A DNA stretch of 7,963 nucleotides from Erythrobacter sp. (lineage in GTDB: Bacteria; Pseudomonadota; Alphaproteobacteria; Sphingomonadales; Sphingomonadaceae). Where the stretch lies: assembly GCA_013214365.1 (NCBI GenBank), contig JABSPI010000083.1:1-7963 (forward strand). Reading direction: 5' to 3'. Below the pieces are notes generated by a model, which made no database searches, had not been told where the DNA came from, and worked only from the letters and a program-made list of their open reading frames with translations. The translations under genes were made by a program, and so were the position numbers. Every line of letters begins with the position of its first letter. Position 1 is the first letter of the stretch. Shown one piece after another: positions 1 to 6,307 of this stretch.

Positions 1-701
1 CCGATGGCAGGATCGGACGGATCAATGTCACAGCCAGCGCTTATTGGGCGCTGGGCGAGGATCGCAACAATTTCTTCACCGGTGTGCCCGCCGATATCGA
101 CGCCCAATTTGGCGCGGTTGAGCTGAGCTATGATCGCGACTGGATCCGGATGCGGTTGTCGGGCTTGTATCAAAGCGGCGATAGCGACCCATATGATGAC
201 AAGGAAACCGGTTTCGACGCGATCTTTGAAAACCCTGTCTTTGCCGGGGCTGACACATCCTATTGGATACGTCAAACGATCCCCTTTGCAGGGGGCGGTC
301 GCGCGGTTTCGGTCAATGGTCGCAATGGGATCCTCAACAATTTGCGCTCGTCGAAAGAGCAAGGGCAATCCAATTTCAACAATCCCGGCCTGTGGCTGGT
401 CGGGGTAGGGGCCGATTTTGATCTGACCCCGGAATTTCGGTTGAGCGCGAATGCCAACCATTTGTGGTTCGAGGACACCGCAACACTCGAAAATCTTCGG
501 ATCGAGGGATCAATACCGTCCGAAATCGGATATGATCTCTCGGCCTCGGCGATCTGGCGGCCCAAGGCCAATCAGAATATCGTATTTCGCCTCTCGGGCG
601 CTGCACTGATTTCGGGGGACGGGTTTAGGGACCTGTTCGACAATCTTGGCGGTCAGAACGAGTTTTACTCGGTGCTGGCTAATGTGACATTGAGCTATTG
701 A
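1..701 (+). CDS. Outer-membrane beta-barrel (porin-like) protein, 3' part only
   Basis: The reading frame is open from base 3 to the TGA at 699-701, giving 232 visible C-terminal residues; the start and signal peptide lie before the window. An ATG-like reading from base 84 would be a GTG inside this open frame, so it is not a credible start. The sequence alternates polar and hydrophobic residues in several strand-like blocks (for example RINVTASAYWAL, AVELSYDRDWIRMRLSG, FRLSANANHLWF and NIVFRLSGAALIS), separated by Gly/Asp/Asn-rich loops. It ends in NVTLSY, with hydrophobic residues at -5, -3 and a final Tyr, the usual BAM recognition signal of outer-membrane barrels. A loop block with FDAIFENPVFAG (about 213-248) and another with LRSSKEQGQSNFNNPG (about 343-390) resemble, from memory, barrels found next to multiheme cytochromes. 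The one-base overlap with the following cytochrome implies translational coupling and joint function, probably as a pore or sheath for it. MtrB/PioB kinship is not demonstrated; another porin type is possible. Confidence 0.8.
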   Translation, partial: DGRIGRINVTASAYWALGEDRNNFFTGVPADIDAQFGAVELSYDRDWIRMRLSGLYQSGDSDPYDDKETGFDAIFENPVFAGADTSYWIRQTIPFAGGGRAVSVNGRNGILNNLRSSKEQGQSNFNNPGLWLVGVGADFDLTPEFRLSANANHLWFEDTATLENLRIEGSIPSEIGYDLSASAIWRPKANQNIVFRLSGAALISGDGFRDLFDNLGGQNEFYSVLANVTLSY

Positions 702-814
702 TGGTGGGCAATCGGATCTTGACCATTTCGCGCTTTGCACCGGCCCAGCTGTTGCTGATTGTGGCGGCGGCTTTGCTTGGTATCGCGATTTTCCAGCCCG
801 AGACGCGGGCTGCT
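701..814 (+). other. Signal peptide of the large cytochrome
   Basis: Residues 1-38 show the three-part Sec signal layout: Arg5 and Arg11 in the n-region, an uninterrupted hydrophobic core at about residues 17-31, and a c-region ending in ETRAAD with small residues at -3/-1-compatible positions. Export to the periplasm is required for heme attachment by the cytochrome c maturation machinery. No Cys follows the cleavage site, so lipid anchoring of the Shewanella MtrC/OmcA kind is not indicated. Confidence 0.8.
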
Positions 815-3800
815 GATGGCGAGCGGGCGGTCTATCGCGATTATTACAAGATGGGCGTGTTGGTGCCCCCCGCACCGGCGCGACAGACACAGGCAGAGGC
901 CGATGCCAAATCCGAAGGTTGCCTGACCTGCCACCGGGCCAGTGATGCGCCCACCATGCATGAAAGCAGTGCGGTTGTGCTGGGCTGCACCGATTGCCAC
1001 GGCGGTAATGCCGCGATCGCGGGCAACCCGCAGCTGCCCTATGATCACCCCGATTACACCGCCGCACGCGACAGCGCGCATGTCCTGCCCAAATATCCCG
1101 ACAGCTGGCATTTCCCTTCATCAGCCAATCCTGAACGCTCTTATGCCTTGCTGAACAAGGAATCGCCCGAATTCGTGAAATTCGTGAACCCGTCGGATTA
1201 CCGTGTTGCGCGTGAGGCCTGCGGGTCGTGCCACATCCAAGCGATCGAAAGTGCAGAACGCTCGATCATGGCAACCGGCGCCATGTTGTGGGGTGGGGCG
1301 AGCTACAATAATGGCATTTTGCCGTTCAAGAATTACATTTTGGGCGAGGCCTATACCCGCAGCGGGGAAACCGCGACGATTGCGAGCGTTGGCAATGTCA
1401 TTTCCTCACCTGCATACGGCGAGGGCGACGAATTGTCTCAGGAACAGCGCGATCGCGGGGTGTTGGCGCAGCTTTACCCCCTGCCGACCTGGCATGTTTT
1501 GCCGCCGGCCGATGTGTTCCGTGTCTTTGAACGCGGTGGACGCAATATCCTTTCACAATTTCCCGAAATCGGCCTGCCCAATCCAACCGGCCTGATACAG
1601 CGGTTGGAAGAGCCGGGCCGGCCTGATCTCAAGCAATCAAACCGCGGGCCCGGTACCGGTTTGCGGGTGGCGATCCCTGCGCTCAATATCCACAAGACGC
1701 GCCTCAACGATCCGTTCACCTGGTTTATGGGGACCAATGATCAGCCGGGCGATTACCGCCATTCGGGCTGCGCTTCGTGCCATGTGATCTACGCCAATGA
1801 CCGCGAACCGCGCCACTCTTTGACTTATGCTCAATATGGCCGCGATGGTCAGACCGTGACGGTCGACCCCTGTATCAATCCGGCGGCCAATGCCAACGCA
1901 TCCGCCGCGATGCAGTGTTATTCGCGCAATTCGGCTGGCGAAGGCGGACGGATCCCGGGTGAGGCTTATGACGATCATGGTTCTGACTATGGAGGGGATC
2001 AACCAAGCAGCGGGCTCGCCGGTTTAAGCGGGCAGGGCGCATCGGGTGGATCGGGGCACGGCGCGCTCAAAGGGCCCAATGACGCAGAGCAGGATAATCG
2101 CGATAGCGGGGATTACGCCGAAAATAATGGTGGCCATAGCGGCGCGCCCATTCCTGAAAGCGGCCATCCTTTGCGGCACGTCTTCACCCGCTCCATCCCG
2201 ACCTCGCAATGCATGAATTGCCACATGCACCAGCCCAACATCTTCCTCAATTCCTATCTGGGTTACACGATGTGGGATTATGAGAGCGATGCGCCCTTTA
2301 TGTGGCCGGGGCCGGAAAACACCACGCCGCGGCCCGAGGGTATGAGCGATGCCGAATATGAAGCGTTCTATAAAAGCCAGCGTTTCCCAACGGCCGAGCA
2401 GGTGCGCGCAATCATTGACCGCAACCCCGAGGCCGCCGCGCCGCGGGGAATGTGGGGCGATCTCGATTTTCTGCGCAATGTTTACGAATTGAACCCGCAC
2501 CTGGAGACCACCCAATTTGCCGATTACCACGGTCACGGATGGAATTTCCGCGGCATTTTCAAACGCGACCGTGAAGGCAATCTGCTCGATGCTGAGGGTG
2601 AAATTCTGCGCCCGGGCAACGCGGAAACCGACACGCCTGAACAATTCGCCTATCACGAGGAACGCTGGCGCCAACGTTGGCGCAAGGATGATGAAGACCT
2701 CTTCGTCGATGTGGAACGTGATCCGGCCAATAACGGCACCAACAATCCCGGCACAGCGGTCCATATGATGAGCATCCATGCCGAAGCGGGCATGCAATGC
2801 GTGGATTGCCATTTCGAACAGGACACGCATGGCAATGGCCTGATCTATGGCGAAGTTGCCAATGCGATCGAAATTGGGTGCAAGGATTGCCACGGCACCG
2901 CCGATGCCTACCCCACTTTGCGCACCAGCGGTCCCGCCGCTCCGCCCGAGGGGCACAATCTTGCGCTCCTGCGCAATCCGGATGGTCAAAGGCGGTTCGA
3001 ATGGGTGGAGCGTGATGGCCGTCAGGTTTTGCTGCAGCGCTCGTTGCTTGATCCGGAATTGGAATGGCAGGTCAGCCTGACCAAGGATGCGGTTAATCCC
3101 GATTTGCCGCTCTGCGCGAGCGAGGGGGTTAAGCCGGGTGATGCCTGTTTCAACCCCAAGGCCGCCCGCGCCAAATTGATGAGCGCTAAGGGCGATGACA
3201 CCGGTCTCTTTGAATTTGGCGATGGCATTGCGGTTGAGGACCGTGCGCACCGTGATGATGAGATGGCGTGTTTTACCTGCCACTTGTCGTGGACGACATC
3301 ATGCGGCGGTTGCCATTTGCCGATTGAAGCCAATTGGAAAACCAAGTCGCATCGTTATGAGGGCAAATCGACCCGCAATTTCGCCTCCTACAACCCGCAG
3401 GTTGCGCGCGATCAAATGTTCCAATTGGGCGTGCACCAAACCACCAAGGACAACCAGATCGCGCCGGTGCGCTCGTCCTCTGCATTGGTTCTGTCATCGA
3501 CCAATATCAATCGCGAGCGGATCTATATCCAGCAGCCGCCAATTTCGGCAATCGGGTTTTCAAGCCAGGCTTTTGCCCCGCATTTCCCGCATACGGTGCG
3601 GCGTGAGGAGACCAAGACCTGTTCGGATTGTCACATCTCCGAGGCTGAAGATAACAATGCGATCATGTCGCAATTGATGCTGCTGGGCACCAATTTCGTG
3701 AACTTTGTCGGGATGCATGCCTGGACCGGGCTCGAAGGCGGGATCAGCGCGGTGAGGGTCACCGAATATGATGAGCCTCAAGCTGTTCTGGGCTCCTATC

Positions 3801-5332
3801 TGCACCGCTATTCCTATCCTGATTATTGGCGCATGCATGTCGAGGACAATGATCGCGAGCTGAAGAATTGGGTCCGCGGCGAGGCCTTTGACGGCGATCT
3901 GTCGGGCGAGACCAAGCCGTTTGAGGAATTTGTCAATGTGCATGAAGGCACGCGCGACCGCGTTACCTGTTTGCAATTGCGCGGCGAATATCTCTTCACC
4001 GCTGAAGGTAGAGGCGGCTTCCGCGCCTATGATGTGGCCTCGATCGGGAATAAGGGCGTGTCTGAGCGGATCATCACTGCACCGTTTTCGCCGCTCGGTC
4101 ATGACACCCATGTCGAGACCGAAAACGCAACCTGCATGGCCGTCGCCACCACGCAACCGATCGCGCCAGAGCGCAACACTGCCAAAATGCGCGAGGTTAA
4201 TCAGGAGCAGCCATTCAGCCCAGTCTATGACTACGCCTTTGTCACCGACAGCGTCGAAGGGTTGATCGCGGTCGATATCAATACGCTGGCTGATGGCGAA
4301 CTGCGCGACAACTTCTTCAAACGGGCCATTTTCCCTGACGGGTCGGATGCGTGGAACCCCGATGGTATTTTGAACGGGGCGCGTCACATCACTCTGGCTG
4401 GCGATTATGCCTATATCACCGCCGATGCCGGATTGGTGGTTGTCTATCTGCCCAAGGACGTCCCCGACAATCCGGCGACCGCGCATTACCAGGAAGAGTG
4501 CGAGCTTGATCCGGACAATCCGCGCGAAAGCTGTCTTGCCCCGCGGGTGACAGCGGTGGTTGCGATGGATGATGCGCGCGCCTCAACCATACAATTCCGC
4601 TATTTGTGGGTGACCGATGCCGAAGGGCTCAAAGTGTTTGATGTCACCCGGATGGACACGCCCGTGGCAGTGCCCGAAGCCACCGTTGCGCTTGATGATG
4701 CGCAGCGCATTTATGTCGCTCGCACCTATGCCTATGTCGCGGCAAAGGGGCAGGGATTGATGATCTATGATGTCACTAATCCGCGCGCGCCGCGCCTCTA
4801 TCAACAGGTCACGCTTGGTGGTGAGCTCAACGATACACATGACGTGATCGTCGGGTCGACCAATGCGACTTTGTTTGCCTATGTCGCCGACGGTAGGAAC
4901 GGTTTGAAAGTGCTGCAATTGACCAGCCCGGATAGCCAGCGCAACTTCTATGGCTTTAGCCCGGCGCCCAAACCTGAAATGATCGCTTGGGCGCGCACGC
5001 CAAGTCCGGCGATTGCTCTGTCCAAGGGGCTCGACCGGGACCGTGCGGTTGATGAAACCGGCGGGCAGATGGCGGTGTTCGGACGGCTTGGTTCGCGGCC
5101 CTTCAACCGCTGCGAGATGGAGCAATTGTTCTTCACCCGGCCTCGGCTTGATGGCGATGCCAGTGAATTGACCGCCTGTGAGGAGGGGCGTGAAGGGCGC
5201 GTTTGGCGGGTGACCGATGACGTTGATATGACCAGCTGGGTTGGTCGCGACAATCCGTGGGCCCCTTCTTCAAGGCGGCGTGCAGCCAATCAAGCAAGGC
5301 CAGTCATGCAAGCGCCTGCGGGCGCGCAATGA
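701..5332 (+). CDS. Secreted decaheme c-type cytochrome fused to an LVIVD-repeat beta-propeller
   Basis: This gene encodes 1543 residues from the ATG at 701. A TTG at 698 would add one residue, but ATG is preferred and gives a TGATG overlap with the barrel stop. Residues 1-37 form a Sec signal peptide: basic start, hydrophobic LLLIVAAALLGIAIF, and cleavage near TRA/AD. There is no lipobox cysteine. Ten canonical CXXCH heme sites start at residues 74, 96, 174, 357, 504, 700, 727, 857, 868 and 974; hemes 8 and 9 are only 11 residues apart. Residues about 412-486 are a Gly/Ser/Asp/Asn-rich linker. Residues about 1090-1410 hold six repeats of the pattern YAYVxDxxGLxVxDVT, matching the LVIVD propeller family of surface proteins. 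A conserved-looking tail with GLDRDRAVDETGGQMAVFG follows. The probable role is electron transfer in the periplasm or at the outer membrane with the upstream barrel. Heme density is far lower than in MtrA-type decahemes, so the fold is likely different. Donor and acceptor are unknown. Confidence 0.93.
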   Translation: MVGNRILTISRFAPAQLLLIVAAALLGIAIFQPETRAADGERAVYRDYYKMGVLVPPAPARQTQAEADAKSEGCLTCHRASDAPTMHESSAVVLGCTDCHGGNAAIAGNPQLPYDHPDYTAARDSAHVLPKYPDSWHFPSSANPERSYALLNKESPEFVKFVNPSDYRVAREACGSCHIQAIESAERSIMATGAMLWGGASYNNGILPFKNYILGEAYTRSGETATIASVGNVISSPAYGEGDELSQEQRDRGVLAQLYPLPTWHVLPPADVFRVFERGGRNILSQFPEIGLPNPTGLIQRLEEPGRPDLKQSNRGPGTGLRVAIPALNIHKTRLNDPFTWFMGTNDQPGDYRHSGCASCHVIYANDREPRHSLTYAQYGRDGQTVTVDPCINPAANANASAAMQCYSRNSAGEGGRIPGEAYDDHGSDYGGDQPSSGLAGLSGQGASGGSGHGALKGPNDAEQDNRDSGDYAENNGGHSGAPIPESGHPLRHVFTRSIPTSQCMNCHMHQPNIFLNSYLGYTMWDYESDAPFMWPGPENTTPRPEGMSDAEYEAFYKSQRFPTAEQVRAIIDRNPEAAAPRGMWGDLDFLRNVYELNPHLETTQFADYHGHGWNFRGIFKRDREGNLLDAEGEILRPGNAETDTPEQFAYHEERWRQRWRKDDEDLFVDVERDPANNGTNNPGTAVHMMSIHAEAGMQCVDCHFEQDTHGNGLIYGEVANAIEIGCKDCHGTADAYPTLRTSGPAAPPEGHNLALLRNPDGQRRFEWVERDGRQVLLQRSLLDPELEWQVSLTKDAVNPDLPLCASEGVKPGDACFNPKAARAKLMSAKGDDTGLFEFGDGIAVEDRAHRDDEMACFTCHLSWTTSCGGCHLPIEANWKTKSHRYEGKSTRNFASYNPQVARDQMFQLGVHQTTKDNQIAPVRSSSALVLSSTNINRERIYIQQPPISAIGFSSQAFAPHFPHTVRREETKTCSDCHISEAEDNNAIMSQLMLLGTNFVNFVGMHAWTGLEGGISAVRVTEYDEPQAVLGSYLHRYSYPDYWRMHVEDNDRELKNWVRGEAFDGDLSGETKPFEEFVNVHEGTRDRVTCLQLRGEYLFTAEGRGGFRAYDVASIGNKGVSERIITAPFSPLGHDTHVETENATCMAVATTQPIAPERNTAKMREVNQEQPFSPVYDYAFVTDSVEGLIAVDINTLADGELRDNFFKRAIFPDGSDAWNPDGILNGARHITLAGDYAYITADAGLVVVYLPKDVPDNPATAHYQEECELDPDNPRESCLAPRVTAVVAMDDARASTIQFRYLWVTDAEGLKVFDVTRMDTPVAVPEATVALDDAQRIYVARTYAYVAAKGQGLMIYDVTNPRAPRLYQQVTLGGELNDTHDVIVGSTNATLFAYVADGRNGLKVLQLTSPDSQRNFYGFSPAPKPEMIAWARTPSPAIALSKGLDRDRAVDETGGQMAVFGRLGSRPFNRCEMEQLFFTRPRLDGDASELTACEEGREGRVWRVTDDVDMTSWVGRDNPWAPSSRRRAANQARPVMQAPAGAQ
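920..3634 (+). other. Ten-heme region of the large cytochrome (10 CXXCH motifs)
   Basis: Heme-c attachment motifs are encoded at 920-934 (CLTCH), 986-1000 (CTDCH), 1220-1234 (CGSCH), 1769-1783 (CASCH), 2210-2224 (CMNCH), 2798-2812 (CVDCH), 2879-2893 (CKDCH), 3269-3283 (CFTCH), 3302-3316 (CGGCH) and 3620-3634 (CSDCH). All are canonical and in one frame. They cluster as close pairs (1-2, 6-7, 8-9) with gaps of up to 196 residues between clusters, which contain many extra His residues that could be distal ligands. Non-heme Cys at about residues 391 and 406, and 805 and 816, lie in short loops and could form disulfides. Confidence 0.95.
1934..2158 (+). other. Gly/Ser/Asp/Asn-rich low-complexity linker in the cytochrome
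   Basis: Residues about 412-486, between hemes 4 and 5, are dominated by Gly, Ser, Asp and Asn, with stretches such as GLSGQGASGGSGHGALKG and NRDSGDYAENNGGHSG. There is no heme motif and almost no bulky hydrophobic residue. This looks like a flexible or surface-exposed insertion separating a four-heme N-terminal part from a six-heme part. The Asp- and Gly-rich composition could also bind calcium, but no intact RTX nonapeptide array is visible. Confidence 0.6.
3971..4930 (+). other. LVIVD-type beta-propeller repeats (about six blades)
   Basis: Six divergent repeats are visible, each with a Tyr/Phe-Ala/hydrophobic-Tyr-Val strand, a small-polar turn (TAEG, TDSVEG, TADAG, TDAEG, AAKGQG, ADGRNG) and a second strand ending near D-V/I-T/N: about 3971-4045, 4228-4290, 4390-4453, 4599-4656, 4711-4785 and 4870-4930. 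This is the signature of LVIVD repeats, which fold as propellers in bacterial and archaeal surface proteins. Two Cys (residues 1267 and 1278) sit in the longest inter-blade loop and may form a disulfide. The likely role is protein docking or substrate binding; this is inferred. Confidence 0.75.
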
Positions 5333-5423
5333 GTGCAAAGTCATATTGACTTGAGAGCGGGTCGAGTGGCTGTGACCGGTTCCAACTTTTGAGCTTTGCT
5401 GACCCAAATGCTGTCCGACCGCG
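5333..5423. other. Convergent intergenic gap with a small inverted repeat
   Basis: These 91 bp separate the 3' ends of two converging operons. A perfect 6-bp inverted repeat, AAGTCA-TAT-TGACTT, lies at 5338-5352. It is AT-rich, and no T-tract follows it on either strand, so it is at best a weak or bidirectional terminator. No GC-rich stem followed by a U-run is present, so Rho-dependent termination is possible. No small coding gene is seen here. Confidence 0.35.
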
Positions 5424-6284
5424 CTAGATGCGTTCGGAGAACATGTTCTGCATCATCGGTTCAAGGTGCTCTTCATAGCGGGCCAGCGTTTGCCAATTGC
5501 CCACCGGTTGGAAGTGCGAGACAAGATTGCCTCCGCGCCACAAATGCAGGCTGTAGGAGGGAGGCTCAGCGGCCACAATCGCTCGATTGTCGGCCGCATG
5601 TGTATCTACCGGGCGCAGGTCAAGCGTGACCGCTGGAGCGACTGCCGGGCTGACGCAAATCGGGATGCCTTCCACCATGGCTTGCACTGGGCGGTGCAAA
5701 TGGCCCGCCTGGATCGAGATGATCTGCTTATGACCTCTGACTGTCTCGCAAAAGCGCTTGAGCCACGGTTCGTTCTCGCACGGGTCCATCCAGTCAATGC
5801 CGGCCGCTAGCGGCGGGTGGTGCATAAATATAATCGTCGGCGTATCAGGGTGGTTGCTGAGTTGTTCGGCCAGCCATGCGGCGCGGCTTGTACAAAAGGC
5901 CCCGCCATGCCGGCCCGGTTCAAACGTATCGAGGCACAACACTCTCAGCGGGTCAGACGCTTCGCAGGTTTCAATCGCAAATTGGACAAAGCCGTCATGG
6001 GTGGGGCAATCGCTGAATGCCTTGAGCATTTCCTCACGGTTGTCGTGATTGCCCGGGATGACATGGACGGGGAAGGGGCATTGTGCGACCAATCGCTTGA
6101 TCCGCGCATAGCATTCGGGTTGCCCGCCATCGGTCAAATCGCCGGTTAAGATCAACATGTCGGGGTGCATCAGCTGGCTGCATAAGTGCGCCAATACGCT
6201 GCGCAGGCGAGCGACATTGAATTCGTCTTCGCCGGCCTGTGGTTCAAAGCCCACATGCGTGTCTGTGATCTGTGCGATCAGCAC
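5424..6284 (-). CDS. Class III metallophosphoesterase (Icc/CpdA-like cyclic nucleotide phosphodiesterase family)
   Basis: The product is 286 residues, a normal length for the family. All dimetal-site motifs are present and in order: D8-T-H10 near the start, G48-D49 in TGDLTDGG, GNHD at 78-81, His155/156 in the MHHPP block, and GHLH at 194-197. This is the D-x-H / GD / GNH[DE] / H / GHxH set of class III 3',5'-cyclic nucleotide phosphodiesterases, which use two metal ions (often Fe/Mn). There is no signal peptide, so the enzyme is cytosolic. The start is GTG at 6284, supported by a strong Shine-Dalgarno 6 bases upstream. The gene begins 23 bp after the stop of the minus-strand decaheme cytochrome, so the two are probably co-transcribed. 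The substrate could be cAMP, but relatives also hydrolyse other phosphodiesters or UDP-sugars, so cpdA is not assigned. The protein is fairly Cys-rich in its first half. Confidence 0.9.
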   Translation of the reverse strand: MLIAQITDTHVGFEPQAGEDEFNVARLRSVLAHLCSQLMHPDMLILTGDLTDGGQPECYARIKRLVAQCPFPVHVIPGNHDNREEMLKAFSDCPTHDGFVQFAIETCEASDPLRVLCLDTFEPGRHGGAFCTSRAAWLAEQLSNHPDTPTIIFMHHPPLAAGIDWMDPCENEPWLKRFCETVRGHKQIISIQAGHLHRPVQAMVEGIPICVSPAVAPAVTLDLRPVDTHAADNRAIVAAEPPSYSLHLWRGGNLVSHFQPVGNWQTLARYEEHLEPMMQNMFSERI

Positions 6285-6290
6285 ACCGCG

Positions 6291-6299
6291 TCTCCCCTC
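6291..6299 (-). promoter_or_regulatory. Shine-Dalgarno that fixes the GTG start of the phosphoesterase
   Basis: On the minus strand the sequence GAGGGGAGA stands 6 bases before the in-frame GTG at 6284. No ATG lies near the DTH motif, so this purine-rich site is what decides the start. A second overlapping GTG at 6286 is out of frame. Confidence 0.75.
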
Positions 6300-6307
6300 G
6301 CCTTGTG

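Noticed and set aside
698..700. TTG as start of the large cytochrome
   Set aside because: An ATG follows immediately at 701 and gives the usual TGATG stop-start overlap, so TTG is unnecessary.
510..1121. Minus-strand open frames spanning the barrel-cytochrome junction
   Set aside because: Composition is Arg/Pro/His-rich and motif-free, typical of antisense translation; both plus-strand genes here are well supported.
2024..3283. A 419-codon open frame on the minus strand opposite the large cytochrome
   Set aside because: It lies wholly inside the decaheme gene, whose frame carries canonical heme motifs on both sides and within this span. Long antisense frames are common opposite GC-rich codons, and the predicted protein shows no recognisable domain.
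3560..4486. A 308-codon minus-strand open frame opposite the propeller region
   Set aside because: Shadow of the real gene: no motif, no ribosome site, and it overlaps the LVIVD repeats coded on the plus strand.
5333..5423. Rho-independent terminator
   Set aside because: The only inverted repeat is a 6-bp AT-rich stem without a T-run on either side.
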